NCBI RefSeq assembly: GCF_025567465.1
Contig: NZ_JAOQKI010000005.1
Location: 1-64,000, forward strand
DNA from: Roseburia_C amylophila
Lineage (GTDB): Bacteria > Bacillota > Clostridia > Lachnospirales > Lachnospiraceae
Length of the DNA stretch: 64,000 bases
Reading direction: 5' to 3'
Below, one piece after another: positions 42,775-50,999 of the stretch (the first letter of the stretch is position 1; every line of letters starts with the position of its first letter). The translations under genes and the position numbers were made by a program. The notes under the pieces were generated by a model. The model saw only the letters and a list, made by a program, of their open reading frames with translations. It had not been told where the DNA came from and did no database searches.

Positions 42775-44146
42775 GAGCCTGGAACAGAGGATGGAAACAG
42801 AACCGGTGCATCGTGTGATTTTGTCACTGGCGGTACCTACGGTACTTAGTATGCTGGTAATTTCTGCTTACAGTATCGTGGATACCTTCTTTGTAACAAG
42901 ACTTGGCAGCAGGGCAACCGGAGCGGTCGGAATTACATTTGCACTGGTGGCATGGATACAGGCAGTGGGCTATACTGTTGGCATGGGAGCGGGAAGCCTT
43001 GTTTCAAGGCTCCTTGGAAAGAAAGAAAAAGAGCAGGCAGAGCAGATTGCAAATTCGGCAATTATGTCAGGGCTGCTGCTTGGACTTATAAGTCTGGGGG
43101 CAGGTCTGATTTTTTTGACACCTTTGCTGAAGCTTTCCGGTGCAACAACAGAGCTGCTTCCATATGCAAGGGAATATGCCCTCTTTGTATTGCTGTCGGC
43201 ACCCTTTACCATAGAGACACTGGTACTTGGTACGCTTCTTCGGGCGCAAGGCAGGGCGAAAGCATCCATGGCAGGAATGGTAACCGGTGGAATTCTTGAT
43301 ATTATACTGACACCGGTGTTTCTGTTTGTCTTAAATCTTGGAGTAAAAGGAGCCGCATTAGCGGCATTTATCGGACAGACAGTGGCAGCGATGGTACTGG
43401 GAGGCTGTTTCTGGCATGGCAGAATGAAACTGAATGGAAAGAAACAAAGTAAAAATTTTTTCAAAATAAAGGACTATGGTAGCATTATAAAAAATGGTCT
43501 GCCGTCGCTTTGCAGGCAGGGATTTGCCAGCGTGGCAGCCGTATTGTTAAACCGGCAGGCGGTAGGATATGGAGATGCGGCAGTAGCAGCAATGTCTGTA
43601 GACGGACGGTTATTTATGGTATTTTTCAGCCTTTTTATCGGATATGGTCAGGGTTTTCAGCCGGTGGCAGGGTATCAGTTTGGAGCTGAAAATAAAAAAA
43701 AGTTAAAGCAGGCATTTATTTTTACTTTATGGAGCAGCATCATAGCGGCGGCAGGAATCGGTCTGGCAGGATTCCTTTTCGCTCCGATAATCATGAGCTT
43801 CTTTTTAAAAGAAGATATGGCAGCACAAATCGGCATTTTTACTTTTCGAAGCCAGTGCCTGATTTTTCCGCTGATTCCCATAGGAATTTTAAGTAATATG
43901 CTGTTTCAGGGAATCGGGCAGCAGGGGAAGGCGGCATTTCTATCAGCGTGCCGTCAGGGAATTGTATTTCTTCCGTTGATTTTCCTTCTACCGGAATGGA
44001 TCGGGCTGGCGGGAGTGGAGATTGCGCAGGCGTTGTCAGATGGGCTGACTGCAATCATCAGCATTCCATTTGTGTTTTGTTATTTCCAAAAGAGTGAGAA
44101 AAAAAGAACAAAAAAAAAGACCAGTGACGGAAAGCGGCGGCTATGA
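42764..44146 (+). CDS. MATE-family efflux transporter
   Basis: The ATG at 42764 (MENKSLEQRM) follows GTGAGGG inside the end of the regulator gene. The 460-aa protein has the 12-helix MATE plan with VHRVILSLAVPTVLSMLVISAYSIVDTFF at the start, GAVGITFAL, and GVKGAALAAFIGQ in the middle. It exports drugs or metabolites with an ion gradient. Direct overlap with a winged-helix regulator suggests inducible expression. A lysine-rich tail ends the protein. Confidence 0.91.
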   Translation: MENKSLEQRMETEPVHRVILSLAVPTVLSMLVISAYSIVDTFFVTRLGSRATGAVGITFALVAWIQAVGYTVGMGAGSLVSRLLGKKEKEQAEQIANSAIMSGLLLGLISLGAGLIFLTPLLKLSGATTELLPYAREYALFVLLSAPFTIETLVLGTLLRAQGRAKASMAGMVTGGILDIILTPVFLFVLNLGVKGAALAAFIGQTVAAMVLGGCFWHGRMKLNGKKQSKNFFKIKDYGSIIKNGLPSLCRQGFASVAAVLLNRQAVGYGDAAVAAMSVDGRLFMVFFSLFIGYGQGFQPVAGYQFGAENKKKLKQAFIFTLWSSIIAAAGIGLAGFLFAPIIMSFFLKEDMAAQIGIFTFRSQCLIFPLIPIGILSNMLFQGIGQQGKAAFLSACRQGIVFLPLIFLLPEWIGLAGVEIAQALSDGLTAIISIPFVFCYFQKSEKKRTKKKTSDGKRRL

Positions 44147-44167
44147 AGCGCCGTTTGGTCAACTGGT

Positions 44168-44302
44168 CTACTGAACCATTTCTACCAGATAAGCTAACAT
44201 GGTAACAGGTTCTTTCTTCTGTGCTTTCATCTCTCTTACATATGCTTCGTATTTTGCTACGAACCTGGAAAGACCCAGCACTGCATCCTGCTCTAAGAAC
44301 AT
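44168..44302 (-). CDS. Small 44-aa protein, unknown
   Basis: Read leftward, an ATG at 44302 lies eight bases after a full AAGGAGGG site. It encodes MFLEQDAVLGLSRFVAKY, then a Lys/Glu-rich middle, and ends in LAYLVEMVQ at a TAG at 44168-44170. A near-perfect promoter (see 44358-44386) stands upstream. Two amphipathic helices are likely. The strong promoter and ribosome site and the coding character support a real small gene. I know no function for it. Confidence 0.75.
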   Translation of the reverse strand: MFLEQDAVLGLSRFVAKYEAYVREMKAQKKEPVTMLAYLVEMVQ

Positions 44303-44332
44303 ACAAATCCCTCCTTATGCAATTTATTATCT

Positions 44333-44386
44333 GAACAAACCTCTTTGTTCGTTTAGTATTATATACTTACCTTTGGTAAATGTCAA
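44333..44386 (-). promoter_or_regulatory. Promoter and palindrome for the small leftward gene
   Basis: On the minus strand TTGACA (44386-44381), a 17-bp spacer and TATAAT (44363-44358) form a perfect sigma-A promoter. Just downstream GAACAAA...TTTGTTC (44333-44350) is an inverted repeat with a 4-bp centre, a possible operator over the transcription start. Confidence 0.78.
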
Positions 44387-44440
44387 CAAAAAAGATATGA
44401 AAAAATTGTGTAAAATTACCATAAAAGAAAATTAAGTTTT

Positions 44441-44457
44441 TGTTAATAAAATGTAAG
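44441..44457 (+). promoter_or_regulatory. WalR-like box before the amidase gene
   Basis: TGTTAA (44441-44446), five bases, TGTAAG (44452-44457) fits TGTWAH-N5-TGTWAH at 11 of 12 positions. It lies 68 bp before the start of a peptidoglycan amidase, a usual WalR target. Confidence 0.5.
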
Positions 44458-44524
44458 GAACATTTGGTGTATGATGATAAGGAATGAAATAACAGATAAC
44501 GCATATAGGAGCAGATAAAAATAA

Positions 44525-45313
44525 ATGAGACAGACCGGAAGAGGAAAGAGAAAAACAGGAAGAAAAAAATATACATATGAGAAACCACATACAGCAGCAG
44601 AATACCGGCGCAGAAGAAGACAGCAGCAGGTGCGGATTCAGAGAATGCTGCTGCTTTTAGGAATTGCTCTTGTAGTAATTTTCATATTTGTATTAGGTGG
44701 GAAATTGCTCCGATGGATAAGGGGAAAACATTTGGCAGCAGCAGATGTGCCGGCAGCCATTACCAAAGTGGTAGAAAATCCGCCGGATTATGATGTGCAG
44801 CTTCTTACGATAAATGATTATTCCAGACCGGGACTTGCAATTGATCAGGTAAATGGCATTGTGGTGCATTATACTGCAAATCCGGGAACCACAGCGCAGC
44901 AGAACCGTGATTATTTTGAAGGCTTAAAGGACAGCCATGAAACACATGCCAGCAGTCATTTTGTCATCGGACTGGATGGTGAACTGATTCAATGCATCCC
45001 ATGCAAAGAGATTTCCTATGCATCCAATGACAGGAACAGTGATACTATTTCCATCGAATGCTGTATCCCGGACGATACCGGAAGATTCAACGATGCCACC
45101 TACCAGACATTAGTGCATCTGGTGGCATGGCTTTGTGGCAGATATGATCTGACCATGGATGATGTCATCCGTCATTATGACGTAACCGGAAAAAACTGTC
45201 CGAAATATTATGTGGAACACGAGGATGCCTGGAAGCAGTTTAAGGTGGATGTGGCAGATTATATAGAAAAGAATGGAGTTGCCCCGGAAAATCTAAAAAA
45301 TGACAAGGAGTAA
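44525..45313 (+). CDS. Membrane-anchored N-acetylmuramoyl-L-alanine amidase (Amidase_2)
   Basis: The 262-aa protein has a very basic cytosolic N-terminus (first 38 residues), one membrane helix (about 40-60), and an Amidase_2/PGRP domain. Zinc ligands are His in GIVVHYTANPG (about 117), His in VIRHYDVTGKNCP (about 219) and Cys in NCP (about 227). A Lys before NCP matches T7-lysozyme-like enzymes. It cleaves the bond between MurNAc and L-alanine at the cell surface. Confidence 0.9.
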   Translation: MRQTGRGKRKTGRKKYTYEKPHTAAEYRRRRRQQQVRIQRMLLLLGIALVVIFIFVLGGKLLRWIRGKHLAAADVPAAITKVVENPPDYDVQLLTINDYSRPGLAIDQVNGIVVHYTANPGTTAQQNRDYFEGLKDSHETHASSHFVIGLDGELIQCIPCKEISYASNDRNSDTISIECCIPDDTGRFNDATYQTLVHLVAWLCGRYDLTMDDVIRHYDVTGKNCPKYYVEHEDAWKQFKVDVADYIEKNGVAPENLKNDKE

Positions 45314-45399
45314 GTCTTGCCAAATCTTCTGATTTCAAGTAATATTAAATCATTGATAGTGGAGAGACGAAAAGTCCACTGGTTGTAAGAAGGAAAAAC

Positions 45400-46878
45400 A
45401 TGTTAGAAGAGATTTGTAAGGCACTGACCGAAGAGACGAATATACGTGAAAATCTGATAGAATTAAAGAAAAGCATAAAAAATCAGGATGCATTGAAGGA
45501 ATGGAAAGAATACCATGCAACGCATCCGGTTTTGTATGCTTTTTTGAGTTCCGAAGATGCTAAAATCCGGAAAAATGCAGCACTTATTCTGGGTGAGACA
45601 AATGAATCAGGGGCGGCAAAAGCACTGTTTGAGGCATACCAGAGGGAGAATACACGCTTTGTGAAAAGTTCTTATCTTACTGCAATGAATGGACTTGATA
45701 TAGAGTCTTATCAGGACGCATTCGGGAAGCGTTACAAGGAATTGTTAACAGAAGTTCCGGCAGAAAGCGAAAAGAAGCACAGAACGGAAGAACTGCATGC
45801 TCTGGATAAATTGTTAGGTGGGTTGAACCAGAATAAGAAGCATCGTTTTACTGGATATGAAGAAGAGGTAGAAGTGCTTCTGACAACCAATCCTGCATAT
45901 CGTGAGATTACGGCAGAACAGATAAAAAAAGATCGCCCGGTGCTGGTTCCGGCAGGTGTAAAAGTAAAGACAACACATCTCAGGGATGTGATAAAGATTC
46001 GTACTTTCCGGGAGATGCTGTTGCTATTGTCCGGGGGACACCGGATTGCTGCAGAACCGGAAGCGGTAGCAGAGGCATATGCAAAATCAAATCTTATGGA
46101 GTTATTAAACAGGCTGCATGAGGGCAATCCACCATTTCGCTTCCGCATGGAAGTAAGGGGCATTGCACCGGAAGAAAAAGGCAGCTTTATCCGGAAAGCG
46201 GCAGCAACATTAGAAGATTTAACCGGACATCAGCTGTTAAATACGGTAGATGGCTATGAAATAGAATTGCGGCTTACGAAGAATACGGATGGCACATTAT
46301 ATCCATCCTGTAAATTATTTACGATTCCAATGCGGAGATTTTCTTACCGGAAGGAAGCAGTTGCAGCATCCATTCATCCGGCAAATGCAGCATTATTTAT
46401 GAAGCTGGCAGAACCTTATCTGAAAAAGGGTGCACAGGTATTAGATCCGTGCTGCGGAGTTGGTACCATGTTAATAGAACGTGACCTTCTGGTGCCGGCG
46501 GGAGATATGTACGGACTGGATATTTTTGGAGAGGCTGTGATAAAGGCAAGAGAGAATGCCAAAGCGGCAGGAAGGCAGATTAATTATATTAATCGTGATT
46601 TTTTTGATTTTACACATAAATACCTTTTTGATGAAATCATTTCCAATATGCCATTGAGAGGGAAGAAAACAAGAGAAGAACAGGATGCCTTTTACAGTCA
46701 GTTCTTTGATTGTGCAGGAAAATTCCTGAAAAATGGTGGTCATATGATTTTATATTCCAATGAGGGCGGCTTTGTAAAGAAACAGCTGCGGAGACATATG
46801 GAATATCGTCTATTAGACGAGTTCTGTATACGGGAAAAAGAAGGTTTTTATTTATTTATAGTCGGTAAAAAGGGGTAA
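45400..46878 (+). CDS. HEAT-repeat / THUMP-like RNA methyltransferase
   Basis: The 492-aa protein begins with HEAT-like helices (about 1-110; NAALILGETNESGAAKALFEAY). A THUMP-like middle and a Rossmann methyltransferase follow, with VLDPCCGVGTMLIERDL (about 347-363), YGLDIFGEAV, and NMPLRGKK in the place of the catalytic NPPY/DPP-type motif. This resembles Trm14/RlmKL-type guanosine N2-methylases. The HEAT extension is unusual. It lies 6 bp before the GGDEF-EAL gene. The target RNA is unknown. Confidence 0.78.
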   Translation: MLEEICKALTEETNIRENLIELKKSIKNQDALKEWKEYHATHPVLYAFLSSEDAKIRKNAALILGETNESGAAKALFEAYQRENTRFVKSSYLTAMNGLDIESYQDAFGKRYKELLTEVPAESEKKHRTEELHALDKLLGGLNQNKKHRFTGYEEEVEVLLTTNPAYREITAEQIKKDRPVLVPAGVKVKTTHLRDVIKIRTFREMLLLLSGGHRIAAEPEAVAEAYAKSNLMELLNRLHEGNPPFRFRMEVRGIAPEEKGSFIRKAAATLEDLTGHQLLNTVDGYEIELRLTKNTDGTLYPSCKLFTIPMRRFSYRKEAVAASIHPANAALFMKLAEPYLKKGAQVLDPCCGVGTMLIERDLLVPAGDMYGLDIFGEAVIKARENAKAAGRQINYINRDFFDFTHKYLFDEIISNMPLRGKKTREEQDAFYSQFFDCAGKFLKNGGHMILYSNEGGFVKKQLRRHMEYRLLDEFCIREKEGFYLFIVGKKG

Positions 46879-46883
46879 CAAAA

Positions 46884-49544
46884 ATGAAGCAGAAGTTGGA
46901 CATGCAGGGGAATAATGAGTTAATGTTTGGAGCGGAATTACTTGACGGAAGAGTGCTTCAGGGATTACAGGACCGTTTCTGTGCCTGTAATAATTTATAT
47001 TGTGTATGCTTAAGCCAGATGCAGGGGGTTGTGACCAAGGCATATGGTTCCAAGGAAGAACTGAATTATATTCATGAAAAAGTCGGTATGGCACGCCATA
47101 TTGTGCTGCTGAACAGACTGATTACCTCTGAGATGGAAGATGTAGTGGAAGAACCATTGGAAGAGGATTATTTGAAAATGAACGGTGTTGCAATCCGTGT
47201 AGGCGGTAAGATTGCAGCAATCTGGATTGTCATTGGTGTGCTTTCTGATATAGCCGCACCAGAACAGGAGATTCCGGAGAATATCCAGAAGACTACGACA
47301 AAGCAGTATTACAATTCACTTGATTTTTTAACCTATATATCCAAACAGTATTTTGCTACAAAGTTGGATGAGCTTCTGGCACAGGAAGCATTTGCCAAAA
47401 ACAGGGAAAGCCAGGAGCAGATTAAGACAGAATTACAGCGTACAGAGGTCATGACTTCTATCGTGAAAATGCTGGAGAGTGAAAATGGCTTTTCCAAAAT
47501 TGCAGACGAAATTCTGACAGATGTATGCAATTATCTGAAAATCAGTAATGCAGCATTGCTCCGTATTAACCGGGATGGCGAGACTGCGGATATGATAAGT
47601 GAATGCTGTCTGGAGGAAGAGGATGCATTGATTGCAAAATGCCAGGGCATTTCCACATCAGAATTTCCTTTTACCAATGGCAAGCCTTATATGATTTCAG
47701 CAGATTCCTTACTGCCGCCCGCATTTGCACAGTTTTTTGAAAAATGGAATATTCAGGCGGCAATCAGCCTGCCGGTAGAGATTAACGGGGAAGCTGCCAT
47801 GTATTTATGCTTCTTTGAACTGCGGAAACGCCGTATCTGGGATGTTTCCGATATTAAATTTTTAAATGAAGTAAAACAGATTGTGCAGAGTATTTTGATT
47901 AAGCGGATTACAAAGAATTCGCTGGCAAGTTCTTATGCATCCTTAGAGGCAATCCTTGAAAATGTAGGCTGTGGAATCTGTGTAAGGGATATGCTTTCGG
48001 AGAAGATTCTTTATACGAACCAGCAGTTTCACAGGTTATTTGCAGATGACCGGTTTGAAAAGCAGCAGGATGAGATTTTCCGTTCCGGTAATAAGCGTTA
48101 TGGAAACGGCAATTTTGTAGAATATTATTCCAAAGAGGATAACCGGTATTTTGACATTTATCATACCCAGATTAACTGGGTGGATGGCAGAATGGTTATG
48201 CTGCTGACGGTTTATGATGTGACGGATAAAAAGCTTTATCAGCAGAAGATTGAACGCCAGGCGAATAATGATTTCCTGACGGGACTTTATAACAGAATGC
48301 GTTGTGAGCATGATGTGGAAATCTATATCCAGAGAGCCAGGGAACAGGGTGGCAAGGGAGCACTCTGCTATATTGACCTGGATGACTTTAAGCATATTAA
48401 TGATGGTCTGGGACATCAGTATGGGGATATTCTGCTGCAGACGATTTCAAGAAGCCTGCGGGGAGTGACCGGACTGGAATCTACCTGCTACCGCATGGGT
48501 GGTGATGAATTTATCATCATTGTTAATCAGGAAAAATATCAGCGTCTGGATGAGATTTTAACAGAGATTAGGAATATTTTCTCCAAGCCATGGTTCTTAA
48601 AAGGTGGAGATTACTACTGTACCATGAGTATGGGGGTGGTATGTTTCCCAGATGACGGAGACAATGTACAGGAATTAATCAAAAAAGCAGATATTGCTTT
48701 ATACGAAGCCAAAAAGGGTGGTAAAAACCGTATAGAATTCTATGATGAAAATGTAGAAGCGACATCCTTTAAGCGGCTTGATTTAGAGAAGAATATGCGT
48801 TATGCCACTACAAATTCCTGCCAGGAATTTGAGGTGTATTATCAGCCGATTGTGGATATTTCCAGACCGGGAGACCCATGTAGTGGAGCCGAGGCACTTA
48901 TCCGCTGGAATTCTGAGGCAATGGGGATGATTTCCCCGTCTGAATTTATTCCACTGGCAGAATATTTAGGACTTATCAATCCAATCGGAAGCTTTGTATT
49001 GAAAGAAGCCTGCCGCCGTTGTAAATACTGGAATGACATGGGACATCCGGAGTATCATGTCAATGTAAATCTTTCGGTGGTACAGCTATTGCAGAATGAT
49101 ATGAAAGAAAAAGTCAGGGAAGTGTTGGAAGAGACAAAGATGGATCCGGCAAACCTTACCCTTGAAGTAACAGAGAGCCTTGCAATTAACGATATGAAGC
49201 GTATGAAGAAGATTCTTTCGGATATCAAGAGCCTTGGCGTAAAGGTTGCACTGGACGATTTTGGAACAGGCTATTCTTCCTTGAACCATATCCGTGAGCT
49301 GCCGATTGACATTATCAAGATAGACCGCTGCTTTATCATTGACATTGGAAAAGATGAGTATTCAGAGGCCTTTGTAAAGATGGTATCAGAACTGGCAGAG
49401 ACCATCGGAGTACGGATTTGTGTAGAGGGGGTAGAGGAAACGGAACAGGTGGAGAAGCTCCGCAGCATGAAGGTGCAGTATATTCAGGGTTATTATTATG
49501 GTAAGCCAATGCGTGCAGAGGACTTTGAAAAGAAGTATCTGTAG
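46884..49544 (+). CDS. Cyclic-di-GMP protein with PocR-like, GAF, PAS, GGDEF and EAL domains
   Basis: The 886-aa protein has no membrane helix. An N-terminal Cys-rich sensory region (about 10-130) resembles PocR domains. GAF (about 190-345) and PAS (about 355-455) come next, then GGDEF (about 465-625, MGGDEFIII intact at about 538; no RxxD inhibitory site) and EAL (about 640-880). The EAL domain keeps AEALIRW, ESLAIND, DDFGTGYSSLNH and EGVEE, so both activities look possible. It sets c-di-GMP in response to a cytosolic signal. Confidence 0.92.
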   Translation: MKQKLDMQGNNELMFGAELLDGRVLQGLQDRFCACNNLYCVCLSQMQGVVTKAYGSKEELNYIHEKVGMARHIVLLNRLITSEMEDVVEEPLEEDYLKMNGVAIRVGGKIAAIWIVIGVLSDIAAPEQEIPENIQKTTTKQYYNSLDFLTYISKQYFATKLDELLAQEAFAKNRESQEQIKTELQRTEVMTSIVKMLESENGFSKIADEILTDVCNYLKISNAALLRINRDGETADMISECCLEEEDALIAKCQGISTSEFPFTNGKPYMISADSLLPPAFAQFFEKWNIQAAISLPVEINGEAAMYLCFFELRKRRIWDVSDIKFLNEVKQIVQSILIKRITKNSLASSYASLEAILENVGCGICVRDMLSEKILYTNQQFHRLFADDRFEKQQDEIFRSGNKRYGNGNFVEYYSKEDNRYFDIYHTQINWVDGRMVMLLTVYDVTDKKLYQQKIERQANNDFLTGLYNRMRCEHDVEIYIQRAREQGGKGALCYIDLDDFKHINDGLGHQYGDILLQTISRSLRGVTGLESTCYRMGGDEFIIIVNQEKYQRLDEILTEIRNIFSKPWFLKGGDYYCTMSMGVVCFPDDGDNVQELIKKADIALYEAKKGGKNRIEFYDENVEATSFKRLDLEKNMRYATTNSCQEFEVYYQPIVDISRPGDPCSGAEALIRWNSEAMGMISPSEFIPLAEYLGLINPIGSFVLKEACRRCKYWNDMGHPEYHVNVNLSVVQLLQNDMKEKVREVLEETKMDPANLTLEVTESLAINDMKRMKKILSDIKSLGVKVALDDFGTGYSSLNHIRELPIDIIKIDRCFIIDIGKDEYSEAFVKMVSELAETIGVRICVEGVEETEQVEKLRSMKVQYIQGYYYGKPMRAEDFEKKYL

Positions 49545-49558
49545 AAATAAAAGAATGA

Positions 49559-49589
49559 GTAAAAAGCTGATGGAAGGAAAGCTTTTTAC
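49559..49589. terminator. Bidirectional terminator between GGDEF-EAL gene and exonuclease III
   Basis: GTAAAAAGCT and AGCTTTTTAC form a perfect 10-bp stem with A- and T-rich sides that can serve both convergent genes. Confidence 0.75.
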
Positions 49590-49600
49590 CCATTTTAAGT

Positions 49601-50356
49601 TTAGCAGTCTATCTCCAGTTCTACCGGACAATGGTCGGAACCAGGAACTTCCGTATGAATGGCAGCTCCCTTTAACTTCTCTTTTAAGGACTGGGAAACC
49701 AGAAAATAATCAATACGCCATCCGGCATTCTTTTCTCTTGCGTGGAAACGGTAGGACCACCAGGAGTAGATGCCTTCCTGTTCCGGGTAGAAATAACGGA
49801 AGGTATCGATAAAACCATTCTCTAAAAGAACAGAGAATTTTTCCCGTTCTTCATCTGTAAATCCGGCATTTTTACGGTTGGTTTTCGGATTCTTCAAATC
49901 AATTTCTTTGTGGGCAACATTCAGGTCACCGCAGAAAATAACCGGTTTCTTTTCTTCTAATCCCTTTAAATACTGTAAAAAAGCATCTTCCCATTCCATA
50001 CGGTAGGAAAGCCTTGCCAGTTCGCTCTGGGAGTTTGGTGTGTAGCAGGTGATGAGATAGTAGTTTTCATATTCTAATGTGATAACACGTCCTTCTTCAT
50101 CATGCTCCGGGATGCCAATGCCATAGCTTACAGAAAGAGGTTCCTTTTTGGTAAAGATGGCAGTGCCGGAATAGCCTTTTTTCTTCGCATAATTCCAGTA
50201 CTGGTAATAGCCCGGAAGGGAAAGGTCAATCTGTCCTTCCTGCAGTTTAGTCTCCTGAATACAGAATGCATCTGCATTGATTTCATGGAAGAAATCTAAA
50301 AATCCTTTATTGACACAGGCACGTAAGCCATTTACATTCCAGGAAATAAATTTCAT
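49601..50356 (-). CDS. xth: Exodeoxyribonuclease III
   Basis: The start is the ATG at 50356 (MKFISWNVNGLRACV), seven bases after AAAGGAG; longer forms read into repeat sequence. The 251-aa enzyme is an AP endonuclease and 3'-5' exonuclease for base-excision repair. Motifs are WNVNGLRA, IQETKLQ (Glu at about 36), YTPNSQ, GDLNVAHKEIDL (about 145), and GSDHCPVEL at the end. A fold-back element begins 32 bp upstream of the start. Confidence 0.95.
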   Translation of the reverse strand: MKFISWNVNGLRACVNKGFLDFFHEINADAFCIQETKLQEGQIDLSLPGYYQYWNYAKKKGYSGTAIFTKKEPLSVSYGIGIPEHDEEGRVITLEYENYYLITCYTPNSQSELARLSYRMEWEDAFLQYLKGLEEKKPVIFCGDLNVAHKEIDLKNPKTNRKNAGFTDEEREKFSVLLENGFIDTFRYFYPEQEGIYSWWSYRFHAREKNAGWRIDYFLVSQSLKEKLKGAAIHTEVPGSDHCPVELEIDC

Positions 50357-50387
50357 AGTGAGTCTCCTTTTTATTGATACATATCGG

Positions 50388-50885
50388 TGATTGCGAAAAA
50401 GCGGTGTTTTATTTGAAAAAGATCTGTATTCGAAGAATTGGTGGCTTATGTGAAGTGAAATGCCAGCAATTCTTAGCTGCATATTTTTCTTGATGGTAAA
50501 CTGTCTTTCCGTTGCTTTGACCGGATGCCGTCACTGTCCGCCGGGTGCGGATGCCACATAATAACTGCAAGGGGCACTAAGAATTTCGAGGCATATTTTG
50601 TAAGGTCCGGCAATCGGCACAAATTCACATCCATGTTCATATGTGCCTCGCTGGCACGTCCCTGTGCCAGCGTTGCCGGGTGCCGGACGAAATTCCAAGT
50701 GCCCCTAACAGCCATTAAAAGGCATCCGTACTCCGGCGGACAGTACCGGCATCTTGTCAAACATTGGAAAGACTGCTTTCTATCACAAAAAGAAAAATAT
50801 GCAGCTTAGAACTGCGGTATTTCATGTCAAAGCCACCGGTACTTCAAATACAGCCTTTTGAAATAATAATTTCTTTTCGCAATCA
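50388..50885. repeat. Fold-back element, copy 4 (minus orientation, long form)
   Basis: The outer ends TGATTGCGAAAA (50388-50399) and its complement (50874-50885) form an inverted repeat, and imperfect pairing runs inward over nearly all 498 bp. Arms such as CTTAGCTGCATATTTTTCTT recur in both halves. The core (50607-50679, read on the minus strand) has stem CCGGCAA/TTGCCGG and hairpins GCTGGCAC/GTGCCAGC and GGCACA/TGTGCC with the CATGGATG loop. Its left arm shares long segments with copy 2. It fills the space between xth and the PPK2 gene. Confidence 0.87.
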
Positions 50886-50999
50886 CATATTTGTTTCATT
50901 ATACCCATTAGACTGGATATTCTTCAAGAAAAATATTATACTATTTTTATATATAAAAATGCAACGTATTATGGAGTTATAAGCAAAGGAGGACATGCG

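Noticed and set aside
50473..50809. Frames of about 95 codons on both strands near 50.6 kb
   Set aside because: Both lie in fold-back element copy 4 and resemble the frames of copy 2 because the DNA is repeated, not because a protein is conserved.
17941..50885. The four fold-back elements as CRISPR arrays or tRNA genes
   Set aside because: There are no regularly spaced direct repeats with spacers, and no cloverleaf or anticodon pattern; the copies are far apart and palindromic.
50379..50890. Target-site duplication around fold-back copy 4
   Set aside because: CATAT occurs near both ends but is short and not placed equally from the termini; not convincing.
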